A stretch of DNA of 64,000 bases from Gyromitra esculenta (GCA_038503075.1 JBCAML010000021.1:496001-560000), one strand, 5' to 3'; shown: positions 35,215 through 49,300, counted from the stretch's first letter. Numbers and translations: made by a program. The notes: generated by a model not told the origin, from the sequence alone.

Positions 35215-36973
35215 ATGTCGTGGAACACCCGCTCAACCCCCCCCGCTCTGCTCAGCCAGTTCCTCCAGACCGTCGCAGATGCCCGCGCCGCCCCCAATCC
35301 CCACCTGGTCGCGAGCTGCCTCAACCCCGACCCGCGCTACGTCGTGCAGAACCAGCTCATGGCCTCGCTGCGCGAAGAACTGCTCGCCAACCCGCGTGCA
35401 ATCAAGCCGAATGCCGAGCGAGTGCTGACCGACGAGTGGCCTGGCTTCACCGAGCTGGTGATCGGGTACCTGAACTACGTCGTGGCCCTGGACCCAGCAG
35501 TGCTGCACGACATCGGGGTGATGGTCCCCTGGTACAAGAACCTCAAGGCCTACATGAAGTGCGTGGACCCTTCCTCTATGCACCGTGGCCATGCTGACCA
35601 GCCCAGTGTCTTGAATCCAGCCTTCAATTCGAATAACGGCAGTGTCTTGATCCCACTGATCAAGATCACCACTACCCTTCTCACGAACTTTGCCCTGCGA
35701 ATCGACGCCATGGTGGGTGATCCTGGCTTCAACAGCTCCCACTTTGCCATGAACTCCCTCCTGCGCACGTTCAACATCACCCTCGGCGAACGAACCTTCT
35801 TCAACGGGCCCCCGACCCTCCAGATCATAAGCAAGAAAGCCGCAACCCTGCACATTGCAAACCTCCTCTTCAAGCTCTATTTCAAGGTCTCCCCAATCAC
35901 CCACTCTCCCCAATCACATCCCCACAGCACTCGACTAACCCTCCCCCCCCTCCCTGCTACAGCTCAACCAGAATCGCCTATGCGCCACAATCCACACCAA
36001 CATAGACGCAGCCTCGATCCCATCCTACCTAAACCTCTACCCCAAAGCCGACATCGTAGCCTACAAGTACTACCTCGGCCGGCACCACTTCTTCAACGCG
36101 CACTTCACGTCCGCGCTGGCCACCCTCACCTCCGCCTACGACCTCTCGCGCACCGTCGACCTGAAGCAGCGCCGCCTGATCCTGCTCTACGCCATCGCCT
36201 CCGCCATCATCCTCGGCAAGTTCCCGACGCGCGAGCTGCTGTCGCGGCCCGAGTGCGCCGGCTTCGCGGAGCTGTTCTACCCCGTCTGCCACGCTATCCG
36301 GCTTGGCGATTTCCGCGCGTTCCGGGTCGCGCTCGGCGACGAAGGCGGCGGGGGGGAGCGGTGGAAGCGCGAGTGGTGGATCGAGAGGGAGCTGTATCTG
36401 GCGCTGAGGAACCGCTGTCAGGTGCTGCTGTGGAGAGGCCTGGTCAGGCGGACGTATCTGCTGACGAGGTCGGAGGGCAGGGTCGCGGGCGCGGCGAGGA
36501 TGACGCCGCCGACGGTGGCGCTGGCGGACGTGTTGGCGCTTGGGAGGTACTTGCATCAGGTGCCGGGAAGCGAGGATGGGAATGCGAATGGGGGAGGTGG
36601 GAATCCGCTGTTTCTGGGGATGGATCATGATTCGGAGAATGGAGACGGTGAGGGGGAGGGAGAGGGGGAAGAGGAAGAGGAAGAGGAGGAAGGGGGGTAT
36701 TTTGGGCTGAAGATGCAGATGGTGGACGTTGAGACTGCGGCTGTGAGTTTGCTGGATCAGGGCTTTATTAAGGGTTATATTGCACGCCAGGCTACGGGCC
36801 CGCTGATCGTGCTGAGTCGGAGCGGGATGTTTCCTGCCGTCAGCGAGGTCTATGAGGGGAGCAAGTGGAAGGACGAGGGCGGCGGCGGGGAAGTGGAGGA
36901 GGTTAATCCGTTTGCGGGTGGTGGTGGAGGAAGGGTTATCAATCTGAGAGGGGTCAAGGCGATTGGGGAATAA
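35215..36973 (+). CDS. CSN12: PCI-domain protein, CSN12/Thp3 type
   Basis: Two exons, 35215-35886 and 35963-36973, joined by a 76-nt intron, give 560 residues. The N-terminal helical repeat region is followed by the TPR-like core (NQNRLCATIHTNI, YKYYLGRHHFFNAHF) and by QRRLILLYAIASAIILGKFP, typical of the Csn12/PCID2 family. The PCI winged helix follows near the C-terminus (GLKMQMVDVETAAVSLLDQGFIKGYI) and ends with a GRVINLR segment. Relatives bind RNA and act in mRNA processing or the COP9 signalosome periphery. An acidic EEEEEEEEGG run lies before the C-terminal helices. The start at 35215 gives the expected beginning; an upstream in-frame extension to 35014 has no family support. Confidence 0.88.
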
Positions 36974-37472
36974 GATACAGTAATTTGGGGGGGTGGGTTC
37001 TTTTGGTGTCTTTTGGCGTCGTGCTTTTGAAATTGTTGGGTTATATTCCTTGCATACATTTATTTTTATCTAGAGTGGTTTTGTACGATAGGGGTGGAGG
37101 GGAAGAGAAAGGAGAAAGGAGAAAGGAGAAAAGAGAAAAGAGACTGGAGTTGCAGAAGATGGACTGTTGGAATGGAAATGATTCTTGAATCTGTACTTGG
37201 AATCGATAAAGGTGCAGCACCACAACTGGCCAGAGGATCACTGGGCTTTGCTAGAATCAGATGGAGCATAAGGAAATACAAGCATATAGAGGTTCGGGTT
37301 ATAAGGATATATAACTGCTCTAATTTCATACCCTTATAGAGTGATTGTGCTGCAGCTCTCAACCCCGATGCTAACTATCGAGACCCCAGTTACCCTCCCT
37401 TCGCATCAACCCCACCACTATCGCTATCACCACTCTCACCCCCCCACCACACCTCCACTCCACTCCACCAAG
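36974..37472. promoter_or_regulatory. Intergenic upstream of the eIF2B gamma gene
   Basis: This 499-base stretch holds a GA-rich run (GGAGAAA repeats near 37093-37140) and a C-rich leader from about 37385 to 37470 before the start. The open frame extending upstream from 37473 to 37341 is taken as leader. No other gene. Confidence 0.5.
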
Positions 37473-39601
37473 ATGCCTTCCGCCCATCCCTCCATCGGCT
37501 TCCAGGCCGTGATCCTATGCGGTCCTGGGACCTCGCTCTACCCCTTCACGGGCGCTGAAGACCTGCCGAAGGCCCTCCTTCCAATCGCAAACAAGCCCAT
37601 GCTCCATTACCCGCTCGAATGGTGCGAGAAAGCCGGTTTCGAATGTATGACTCCCCCCCATCCCTCTACCCCCCCCCCACCACTAACCAAAAGCAAAAAC
37701 CACAGCAATCCTAATCCTAACCCTCTCCGAACACCACCCCGCAATCCAGTCCTACCTGCGCTCCCACAGACTGCAGAAATCAAACATCTACATCCAAGTG
37801 GAGCCCGCCTCCTCTCTCAACGACAACCTAGGCACCGCCGACGTCCTGCGCATCGCGTACAAGAAGGGGTGGATCAAGACCGACTTCGCCGTGCTGCCGT
37901 GCGACCTCGTCACCAATCTCGACGCGCAGGAGGTTGCCCAGCTGTGGATGGTCGAGCAGGCTGGGTTCGACTCCGACATGGGGCTGCGCAGCCGGCGCAG
38001 CCGCAAAGTTGGCGATGCGGACGAAGGCCGGCGCGGCGGCCTCGGCGTCTGGTATGAGACGCGGGGCGAGGGCGCGGTCAAGGGGCAGGAAACGGATTTT
38101 GTGGCGCTGGCGCCGATGGGGAATGCGGCGAAGGCTGGAAAAGTGGGTGATAGCGCTGCTGCGGGGAGTCTGTCGCAGTTGCTCTTCACGACGCCGGGGG
38201 ACCAGATGAAGGGTGGTGGTGGTGGTGCGGTGCCGGAGGTTGCGCTGAGGGGTAGCTTGGTTAGGAAGCATTCGAATCTGCAGCTGTTTGCGACCAAGAG
38301 GGATAGTGGGATTTACTTCTTCCCGTACTGGGTTCTGCGCTTTATTGAGAAGAATCCGAAGCTGAACTCGATTCGTGAGGACGTGCTGCCCTGGTGGTCG
38401 AAAGCTTGCTGGCAGAATCAGCGCCTTGCGGAGCGGCTGGGGCTTCTGGAGATCCTGAACGGCAGTGCTGAAGGCGGGGATGACGATTCCGAGAACGGCG
38501 TCAGCGAGCGCTATGAAGTCGGCAGTATGAGCTCCACCCGCAAACGCACCCTCTCCACCCAGACGGACCAGAGCGAAGCCGAACGTCTCTTTTCGTCCCG
38601 GGTGCCGGGAACCTCGAGGGAGGCTATGGCGATTGCGACGGCGGCCCCGCCCCGGAGTAGGGAGCAGGTCCGTATCCCGTCTATCACAGTGTATCTGCCC
38701 TCCGCGCCGACAGCGTTCATCCGCCGCGTGGACACAGTCCACTTATACCTCTTCACATCGCTACATCTTGCAAAAAGCGACCCTTCCCTACCCTCAACAC
38801 AAATCAAGATCGACCCGTCCGCATCCATCGACCCGAAAGCAAAGGTAACGGGCTTCGACTGTCTCATCGGAGACAAAGTCTCAATCGGCATGAAAGCCAT
38901 CATCAAGCGCTCCGTCCTCGGCAGCGGCGTAAGCATCGGCCAAGGCGCGAGACTAATCGGCTGTGTCCTGATGGACGGCGCCTCTGTAGCCGAAGGAGCA
39001 AAGCTAGAGGGCTGCACCATCGGCCGGAAAGCAATCGTGGGCGTGAAGGCAAATCTGAAAGACTGCGAAGTCGCAGAAGGCTTCATAGTCGAGGGAGGAG
39101 GTAATTTCGACCCCCCCTTCCAACCTCTCTTCTCTTCATCCTTACTAACTGAAAATAGTGGAAGCCAAAAACGAGCGTTTCGTCGCCTTCACAGGTCTTG
39201 ATGGAGCTTACACTTCTGATGCATCAGGCTTTGATGCAGCCGACTCGGACGACTCGGACGACCCGCACCACGACGACCGCGATGACGACGAGGAAGAGGA
39301 GGAAGAAGAGGAAGTTGCGTCTATCGATGACGTCCCCGCTACCGGTATCACGCCGCCTCCGCCAACAACAGCACTCACTCTAACATCGACGAAGATCTCA
39401 GAGCAGATTAAACCCGTCGATATCACCACCGCGGTCGGAATCATAAAAGCTACAGAAATAGCAGCTCCTGTGCCGCCTCCGCCAACGGCAACTCCAACGC
39501 CGGAACCGGCGAGACAGGTGGATTTGACGAAGGCGGCGGAGATCGTCGAGGCTTCTGCGAAGATGGGGGTTTTGAAAGTTGCAGACGAAGTGGCGCTGTG
39601 A
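37473..39601 (+). CDS. GCD1: Translation initiation factor eIF2B subunit gamma
   Basis: Three exons, 37473-37644, 37706-39100 and 39159-39601, for 669 residues. The N-terminus is the nucleotidyl-transferase-like domain of the family (FQAVILCGPGTSLYPFT, LPKALLPIANKPMLHYPLEW). A long middle follows with a Gly-rich linker. The left-handed beta-helix part appears as hexapeptide repeats (IDPSASIDPKAKVTGFDCLIGDKV, then IGRKAIVGVKANLKDCEV). Gamma and epsilon form the catalytic half of eIF2B, which exchanges GDP for GTP on eIF2; this is the control point of general amino-acid control. The C-terminus is unusually long and acidic (Asp/Glu-rich run near 39285-39320) and Pro/Ala-rich, without a family parallel that I know. 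Splice joins keep the frame, including the conserved VEAKNERFVAF. Confidence 0.92.
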
Positions 39602-42202
39602 CGGTGGAGGAGGAGGTGGTTGTGGGGAGTTGTGAGGTGGGAGGGTTGTGAGATGGGTTAGGGGTATTTTGGGTCGGTAATGATCCGAAGGGTTAAAAAG
39701 TAGACTTTTTTGTTTTTGGAGTATTGTTTTTTTAGTTTTTAGTTTGGTATCGTTGGATTTGGTGGTCGTTTATTATGTGGTGCTTCCAGATGAGTAGAGG
39801 GATGTGAACTTTCACCTTGGTTTTTGGTTTTTGGTTTTTGGTTATGGCGGTGGGTTTATGGCACCTCTGCGGTGGCTAGCTTTCGGTTTTATATACGATG
39901 TGGATGAAACAGGGCTCTGAGGAATCCCCTTATGTTCCTTTAAACTTGTATTATTCGAGTTTGATCCTAGTATTTATTTCTAAAAACCCGCAGAAAACCC
40001 TAAAGTCTACAAAAAAAGCAGGGGAAATTTAAATGATTAAAGCACTGGGAAATAGTTATATCAGATCAGGCCAGTCCGGACTCTAATCCCGCTCGTGTTG
40101 TATGCTCTGAGCGAGGAACCGTATCCTACCACCGAAAATCTTTGAGTTTTGAATTCATAGGACTTATTCCTGCTACGAAGTGGGAGGCTCGCTCGGTGGG
40201 AATATCACTACATTATACCCCCGAGGCAAATACCCCCAGCTGAGTTCTCGGACATGGGGCGGGTCAGCGTCTTTCAAGCTAGGAAAGCCTTGTTATGTCT
40301 TACTCGGGCTCAAAATCAAGGTGAGGTTTTGATCCTATTTGTCGCTGATTATGTCTGAGAGATAGGAGGAGGAGGAGGCTATTACGTGCTAGAAACTACC
40401 TATATTTCTTTTAAATTTCCCGAGTGAAATGAAGGGGCGACGAACGCACGTTGAAATGGTTGAAACTACGCTGCTGGGTTTAGTTTCAGACTTCCTCTGG
40501 CTCGAATTGCTATTGTCGCGTGCGCCAGCTATTGACACGAGCACCGTGAATGCAACCATAATTATCTTCTGGGTATTTGCGCTTTCACTGTTGTGTTATG
40601 TCTTTCGTGATATACTGTTGGTTAAGTTCTGGAGAAGTGGGTCAGCCTAGCTACTAGTAGGTGTCTTGCTAACAAGTTAGACATCATGTGGATTCAAGCT
40701 CTACGTGTATCTGAGCGATTATATGTGATCGCGAAGCGGTTCCCTGTTTAGTTTAACTTTATCATTCGGGTGTATTGCCCGCGAAGTCGGCCACTCCCGT
40801 TTTTCCATCGTTCTACGGAGCAGACCACCTGAGTCGAGCACTGCTAGCGCCGAGTGAGAATACGTGATGCTAAAGACACAGGTACATTACGTAAGTCTAG
40901 ATGTTATAAGTTCGTTATTTGTAGGAAGCCTTATGGTAATATCTAAATATCACCATAATACAGAAAAGTATTTCTTAGGGTGACGTCTCTCTCACGGGAA
41001 GATCTAAAATCCACAATGTGTTTTTCTCTTAGACGTGAACCTATCCTCTCTCCCCTCGTCTCCCACCACGGCCGCGGCCATCATCATTATCATCCTCTTC
41101 TACGCTCTGGTTTCTCCTCCCGTTTTTCTCTCCGCCATAACTTGTTACGGAGCGATAGTGCGTATCTTCTTGCCGTCGGAATTGCCGGCGATCGAAAGAA
41201 ACGCTGATACTCAAAGATAGCCGGCTAACAAACAATAGCCACTCATCCTTAGGTGATATTGCTGATATACTATAAAGAATCAGCGAGAAGTTGTGAAGCC
41301 ACTCGGAGTAGACGGAGACCACACTCGATAGTATGGTAGTTATCCACGATATAAGCACAGCCACCTGGAAAGAGGAACCTGCGAATCTACAAGGCAACTC
41401 GGGAAGGATTGCAGATTTATTCGAGAAAGTCTCTGCGGGAGTCACCACCTAAACTAAAAGCGAGAGCTCTATAAATATCTCATACCACCTTTATACTACA
41501 TGTATACATGTACATGGGTTGTAATCTGGGAAAACTGTGTTTCTGGGGCGTAACTTCGGCACGGATTTCCTAGACCGCCACCCACATGTGTTGGAATAGC
41601 AGGATGAACGAGATCGATTACTGGTGTTAGTTACTTCTCTATAGGTTGACAACTCAGTCCCATGTCTCTTATGAATTTCCGGCCTTGGAGTCACGCTCGA
41701 AGGACCCCTGTGTTAGGAAGCTTCTCCAACAATATGCAGACGACTAAGCCGAGTGATATTTCATGATTATACCATGCAAACCCTCGAATTATACTCATCG
41801 TTTTCCCTACCGCCCTCGCTATGAACGCTTGGGAAAAAGATCCCAAGCGTTGGTTACAGAGCCGCTAGGCTAAACCTCACTAGCTGGATGATTATTGCAC
41901 AGTGGCTAGCTCAACTAGACAGCCATAGACCAAATGACGATTAAGCTACGTAGAAAGATAATGCTCGATGGTCACTTTTCAGTTTTTCGTCCTTAAATTT
42001 CGGGACACTAAAGTACATGTAATCGGCAAATGGGTTTGAGGGATGCTTTACAGGAGTGTGCAAAATCTTCCTTTATTGTTCCATCTAGGGTTAGCGAGTG
42101 CCCCGAATGCTAGAGATAGAAGGCGGAAGTTGCCACTATAGCAGAGGCTAGGGTGGTGCCGAAACTTCAGGACATTCTCTAGGCTGTAATGCTGTTGAAT
42201 CC
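39602..42202. other. 2.6 kb intergenic region
   Basis: Tail-to-tail region between the eIF2B gamma and ECO1 genes. Short open frames up to 135 codons carry no known motif. TACATGTA occurs at 41497, 41505 and 42014. A CTTTTTTGTTTTTGG-like T-rich repeat lies near 39705-39840. No gene is supported. Confidence 0.5.
41497..42021. repeat. Cluster of three TACATGTA palindromes
   Basis: Copies at 41497 and 41505 (directly adjacent) and at 42014. Downstream of the ECO1 stop. Confidence 0.8.
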
Positions 42203-43394
42203 TCACACTTCTTCAACATAAACTAGCCACCTTTTTTTCACATCTTCCTCCTCCTCTCCTGGTTTATTGGCACTAAACCACCTTTTCGCCAATCCGCCTC
42301 CGCTCTCAGTCGGCTGGCTAAACGCGACCATATCCTTCTCTAATGGCATCCCATATATAAAAGTCTCCCTTGCACAGTCCAGCAGCCTGGCAGCGATACC
42401 CTGTCGACGATGAGAAGAACAAGTCCAAATACGGGATATCCCAAGAAGAGCCGGCTGTGCAGTATCAGAGATAGAAACCGAGCTTCCCTTCCCGCGATCA
42501 TCCAGTACAGGATAACCCCTCTTTATCCGTTCCGCCAAACACAACCCAATACACTTTCTTCCCTGAACATAGAGATACACTTTAAACTTCCCCCCCTCAT
42601 CATCCCCATCACCAACCACACCCCACAGCACCTTCTCTTCGATCTCTGCAGCTCCTAACTCTGAGTCTGCAACCTCGAGCACCTCTTTCGCTTTACGCTT
42701 CTCAACAGACGTCACCTTCCTGTCCACCATGAGCACATGAGCATCCCCTTCATCTGCTTTCCACACCACACTCTTATCCTTGTCTTTCAGCGACTTAAGT
42801 GCGAAATCAACCCCGCCAACAGACTTCGCATGAAAGCGCTTATGCAGCATCTCATCATCCGGAGTCGAAGGGTGGTACGACATCCCGCAAGCACGACATG
42901 TGATTTGGAGGGGCTGGCCAAGATCAATCGTCATTTGGGTTAGTTTCTTTGGCTTTTGGCTTTTGGCTTTTCTTTTTTGCACGCTTGGCGACGAAGAAGC
43001 AGAAACGGCGCTACTAGTTGCAGGACGGCGGCGACTGGAGGGGGCAGATGCACGGGTGAAGAAATTGAAATGGGATTTTTTTTTCGGTGGTGGAGGTGAA
43101 GAGGTTGGAGGTGGTGAGGATGCAGGCGTATCTGATGATTCTGCCACGTTGTCTATTTCGGAGGCGGGGAGGGGTATGGAGGAGGAACGAGGAGATGATA
43201 GGGGCGCGATGGCATCGTTTTTATCGATTAGACGGCGGCGTTTTGGGGTGTGGGAGGTTGAAGCTAGGAAGGCGGCGGTGTTGGGCTTGCGAGAGTAGGT
43301 TGTCCATGGTGGGCGCCTGTATTGTGAGTAAAAAGCTACAGACGGAAAGCCAGACATGGAGTGGAACATACCGTTTTCTCGTGATATCGCTCAT
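42203..43394 (-). CDS. ECO1: N-acetyltransferase Eco1/Ctf7 (cohesin acetyltransferase)
   Basis: Two exons: 43394-43372 and 43316-42203, for 371 residues. The 55-nt intron begins GTATGT and ends ACAG, and joins MSDITRKR to RPPWTTYSRK in frame. The C2H2 finger typical of the family is complete (CRACGMSYH at Cys148/Cys151, with His166 and His170). The acetyltransferase core has ISRIWTCSSHRRQGIAARLLDCA, where RRQGIA is the acetyl-CoA loop. The C-terminus contains MVAFSQPTESGGGLAKRWF. Eco1 acetylates the cohesin subunit Smc3 during S phase to fix sister-chromatid cohesion. A Ser/Pro-rich and basic linker separates the N-terminus from the finger. Confidence 0.94.
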
Positions 43395-46300
43395 TGTGGG
43401 TGTAAATTGTAGAAATTGAGGGTTGGAGAGTTGGTTGAGCGCACGACAGGTGGTGGGATGTTGACGCGTCGAGAGACGGGTGTCTTGTAAACAAAGCGGT
43501 TGCCATGCTCAGTTTCTTTGACCTATCAAAAACCACCACCCATATCTGCATAAATAATAACCAATACTTTACGCCCGTTTACTAAAGATACTTTGGTCAG
43601 TTCTCTTTTTCCGGGGGGGTGTTTAGCATTTAAACCTGCTAGCGATTTACATATCATTACTACCTAAAATATTTAAGTATTATTGGGGGGGACAAAAATA
43701 ATCAGAAATTTACATAGCAACCACGCCTCCCCTCTCGAGCTCTCTACCACAGCCACAAATAGAGCTATAGAGTCAAAATAGAACGCGGGATGGATCTTTG
43801 GTATATAGCAATGCCTTATATACTGTTTTTACAATTTAGGAGTTAGTTGGTTCTCCTTTATCACATAGCCTATCTAAGTCACATAGACCCCGAATTTTAA
43901 CATTCCCCAGTAGCTCCTCCATTACTTTCTTAATACTTATCTAAATAAGGACAGAACATACGTTAGGATAGTACTTCAATACTTTAGTTAGCCACTAAAT
44001 CTATTCAGTGGAGTTGATGACCAGTGAATAACGAAGGCCTAGGTAGTGAAGTGGTATATATGCGAAGCACGCAAATGACAATAAGTTTGCTCTGGCCACA
44101 AAGGCTCAGGATCTTTATAGGGAGATTCTGAGATCTGTGGCCTTTATTTTCGTATTGATATAGCTTTGAGGGTGTATTGGGGAAGGGGAGGCTGTACTAT
44201 TACATACGATGTTTTGGTTGCCAGGCCTAGGTGGATTTCCGGTTGTTTTTGACCCCGACAATATTTATCTAACCTAGCCCTAATTATCTAGTTTGGGTTC
44301 ACTATAATTAAGGAAAGGGTACTTGGAGTCACACGTATGCCCGCCGGCCAGTTATTAGTTTTCTAATTTTCGGGTACTTCGTGCCTTCACAAAGTAGTCT
44401 CGTAGCTAGAGTTCACTAACGGGTTAGGTTTGGCGATGAGACCTAAGTACATACATAGAAAAAGTTCTCTACCAGCCTGGGAGGGTAATCCTGCTTATCT
44501 TCCCTCCGTAACAGAAAATGTAAACTACACGTACCAAGAAACTATGCCTAGTCCCAAAAGCCCGCACAACCCCCTCTCACTTCTCGCACATGGGATGCTA
44601 CGTTACTTTTTTATGTGGGCCATTTGGTACAATTGACTTCGAGAAAAAACACCCACCTAACCCGTTCGGTAATCCGGAGATTCCAAGCAGAGAGAATATG
44701 GACTAATGTTTAAAGCATGAAAGCCCCACGCAGCTTCACATATCCTCAAGTAGCATAGCGAGTATAACAATTAACCGGTGATAAACTAGCAACGGAGGGC
44801 CCCGGAAGCAATAGACCGTGTTCTAATGCCAAACAGATCTTTCATCAATAACCTACATGTATCGAATAGAAAAGGGTACTTATCCAATTATTATAGAGAG
44901 GTCTCTATCTACTAGGATAGAGTAGCGCGATGAATACAAGCTCAATTCGTGCTTTCCTTTATTAGCTAGGTTTCCTACACACAAACAACTAGTTAGCGAC
45001 TAGTAACACATTAGTGGACATAAGTTTCTTCGCGTTACTAGTCTGTGCTAGGGTCTGAATAGAAACTTCTGAATCTGTAGAAACTCCATACCATTCATGC
45101 GAGAACTAGGTCTATTCCTAGGCCGACATCTATCGCAATAGAATAGGTTCTATCGCTTATGGGAAGTCCTCCAATATACAACGTCCCCCAGATCTTTTTC
45201 ACGAGACAAGATGCTAGCAGGAAAGGATAGCGAGTTTAGTCATGCATGGGATTTTCTTTCGTTTTGAGTACTATTTTCTTCGTTCAGTTTTCTAGTACGA
45301 CAGACAATTCTCGCCAGTATTATTCCTACTCTCACTTCCTTGTTGCTATCATTTTAAAAAATATTCTTAGCGGCAATAAACACGCGTCTCACTTTTAAAT
45401 CAGGTGAGGTAGTGGTTCGATGTCAAAGTTATGGAAATCGTCTTAGAAGGAATGCACGCAAAGCCTCCAGATGCGATACACTAAATACCTACTACAGAAT
45501 CGTTATCGCTCCCGCCTTTTGATAGACCCTCCGGTCAAAGGTCATCTACCGATATCTATACAGGGGCTCGTCAGCAAAAAGCATACTACAATCAAACAAT
45601 CAATATACCACAAAAGCAGCCACAAACATGTGTGGCTAAGAACAAATTCAACACGTAAGGCGCCAAAAAAGTCAAAACTATTGGGTAGCCTCACTAACTG
45701 CTACCTATACAATTTCTAATATTCTCAGAGATTTTGGTGAAGATCAGTTACGGTGGCAACGTGCCATAAACAGCTCGATCGATCGAAAACATTACAGCGA
45801 AAAAATCGAGTGATTCTTGATGATTTTAAATACCATCTCCCAGCGCACCAACCACCAAAACCCTACCCATCGACGCCCTCCTCACGCAATGCCATACTTC
45901 ACACTTCGTGACTAATCTTAAATAAATAAAAACCCCCCTATTCAGCATTGCCCTCGTATTTATTTTTGAAATCACCCCTCGATTCTTACAACCATGAGTT
46001 AGAGGGTAAACAGCTCCTGCTAATAGATATTCTAGGGTTATTCAACCGAATAAAGGTATGAGGCTATTCATACTTCCCTAGCTAAGTAACACCTATCGCA
46101 TCCTCTGTAGGCTGTTGCTGTTACTAACTCTTATAGAAACAGCCCTCCAGCACCTAAAAACACCTAGCTGCAACACCATGACGATGGTAGAACTATAAGC
46201 GCTATCCTCGCGAACCTGAGTTCAACAGGATACGAGACGGTTTACCTCGTTCCGTAAACTATGTTACAGGAGCTTAAGCACCGATGATTAGACTTAGGAG

Positions 46301-49300
46301 CAGCTTGAGGGGTGTAGTAGCTTATTACGTTATCCAATATTCAGTTCCCTTCCCGCTGCTAGAGTATATACTGCCTCTAAAGTGGGTATGACATGCAAAC
46401 CATCAAACAAGATGTGTATCTGAGGGAATAGTATATCGCTAAATGGCAGTCTATGGAGAAATTAACACTAACTGACATTCTCGATCCAAAGACATTCTGG
46501 AAATATAAGGGCCCCACTAAAACACGAATCAATTGAGCTTCTATCCTCCTTGTATTCTATGGTTTCTGCAAGCCCTATTGGGTACTTCAGTAATACGTGT
46601 GCTAACCAAAAGGTGCAGGAATTCTGCACTTTTAGTAGATAGGGATATTTACGCCACGATGACTGTTTCAATCTCAAAATTATGCGCTAGCTTTGTCCCT
46701 TAACTATCAATAACCCAAACCAACCCCCTCCCCTGATTCGGACGAAATTGAGAAAAGCTAGAAAGGAAATCAGAATGCAGAACTCTATTGAGTTGATATC
46801 GTCACTGCATTGAAGCCTGTTCCCCCACTCTCTTCTGGTGATTTCAATAGCTGTCCTAGATTCAAGATAAGTCTATTAAAAATATAGGCACAGGACAGCG
46901 GGTAAACAGGATAGCTGGTATGAGGGAGATACTGATTGATATTGATAATGAAACTAAACTACTCCCATACTACATACTTAAGGAAAATCCTCCTCAGTAC
47001 TGTTGCCTCAGCACTATCGTTTCCCCTCATACAAATTCTATCCGACTCGGATAACATTCTATCCGAGTCGGTACAACTAACTACCCACGTCGGGGTATTG
47101 TACAACCGATCACATGATACACACGTGAGTCCTACTTCGACAAAGTCAACGGAAGTCATACCCACACTTCAGTATTTCATTACCCCACTCAGGAGCGGTT
47201 TATCAATTGCAACTAAAAACTCACAAAACCACTCCATTATTCGCACCACCATGGTGGCGATGATCAGGGATATGTGGTTGGGAAACGAACTACGGGGTCA
47301 AAAAGCCAAGAATAAGCAGGGAAGAGAAGTGGGGAGAGATGTATTTATTGTCATGGTTTAAGTGCTAATTACAATTAATGAGTTAAACAGAACAGATAAA
47401 CGTACCACCGTAGAGATCCCCCCAGAGCGGCAGGGAACAAGTGGGTTATCAGAGATCACGGATCGTCAAGACGACATGTCATTTTTTCATGTGGCCTAGC
47501 TTTAATCCGCGAGGAGGTAGATTTTCTCTAGTATTTTTTTGTATCTTTTAGAGATTAAACACTACAGGTGGGAGGAGTTCAAGGGAACACTATGGCAAAT
47601 ACATATACTCACTAACTTCTAAACTAAGCCCATCCCTGCCAAATCCTCCAGGACCATCACCTTATAACTAAAATCGATTGCTCTATATCAGGGGATTGAT
47701 ATTTGTAGAGACCAATTCATTAGTAACAATTTAGGATGGGAAACGATTGTCGATTGCTATAAGACTAAGATTGTTACTGTACAGTCCCGTTTGAAAAAAT
47801 CTTGGCATCCCTCATCTCTACTGAATACGATTGCCGGCGGATTGAGGCTATGGTTTTTTATAGAAGACGATTATGTGAAGTTGTTAGGTGTTATTCAACA
47901 CCTCAGGATTTCCGTCGGTTTCTTCTCTTTTGAGTTACTGTTTCTTAGCTCGATCCATGGCTGTATGGTTTATTACCAACAGTTGGTAGGATGTCAGGAC
48001 CCTGCGAACGTACGTAACTGTATATGCAGTCACCAATACACACCTACACCCCCCCATCCAGTCCAAAACCTCGCCAGCAAACAAAGCTAAACCGATATTT
48101 CCCCTGAGCAGCAACTTAGCCACCTCAATAAAACAGCTAGCCCACCAGACCAAACCCATCCCTCCAACCCGTCGTGCCAAAAACCAACCCAACCCAACAC
48201 CCCCAGTATCACCACCACAGTCATCACCGTTGCCATGATCCCCAGGACGATCATCCCGCCAAGCCTCTTCCCACACAGCCGTTGGCGCGTTTGAGCCTCA
48301 CATACCACAACCCGGGCCGCGCCTCCCGCATGCCAGATGCAGGGTCCAACCCAACCCAACCCCTAGCGCGCAATATCTCCGGCCACCCCTCACCTCCTAA
48401 CTTCCCGAAAGGGAGGGGCGCGGCTATGAGTAGACACGTCGTAAAAAAAATAAAAATAAAAAAAACTCCCTAATAAACGCCTCCCTCCCGCTCCCGCCTC
48501 TCGGTTATTTATCTCTTGCCTAACCTTACCCTGGTCTTGTGATAAGAGAGAGATGGCCATCGCGAGGTACATACCCCGCGGCCGTTGTGTAACTATCAAA
48601 AAAAAAAAATTCCTACTGAAAGCTGCAGCAAGAGTGGGGCAATAAGTAGCCAGGTTTTCGGTTTTTCTTCTTCCCCTCGTGTTCCCTGAGGGAGTCCCGG
48701 GATTACGGAAAAGGTAGCATGTACTCTATTTAAACGGGAGAATAAAAAGTAGGTCTGTAGCGTACATACATGAGCTCCATCTGGAAGTCGCGTGGAGACG
48801 GCGCAGGATAGAAAGCCTGACTGTGACACGAAGAAAGTCCACCGATTGAGTCGATGGGGTGCCTAAACCAGCCAACCCCGCTAAACGTGTTGCAAAAAAA
48901 AAAAGCTATTGCATCACCAAAAAAGCAAAAATCCACCCAAAAGCCCCAGATTGATAAAAGAGAAGAATGAGACAATGGGAAGAATGATTACAAGAGAGAA
49001 AATAATCATCAGTCTTTCAGAGCCATAAATAAAAGTAGTACCATAGACCGCCCATCCAATTCCTCAGCGTTTTTTTTACAGAAGCCAATCTTGATTATCC
49101 CCAGGCGCAAGAGAAGCCATGCAATTTTCCATTCCGAAGAACATAAAAGTGAAAGAAAAAGCACACAGAAATGTAGCTTAAACTAAGAAAGACAAGCTTT
49201 AAAAAATGATAATTTTGGTTCCACCACACAGTCCTAGACATTTCGCCTGATTTCTCCAGAAAAATGCCCAAACCCAAACCGCAAGAGACCAAAGAGGAAA

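Noticed and set aside
48087..48359. Hydrophobic minus-strand frame resembling a membrane tail (GGMIVLGIMATVMTVVVIL)
   Set aside because: No start context, no conserved partner and a competing frame on the same strand. Not enough for a gene call.
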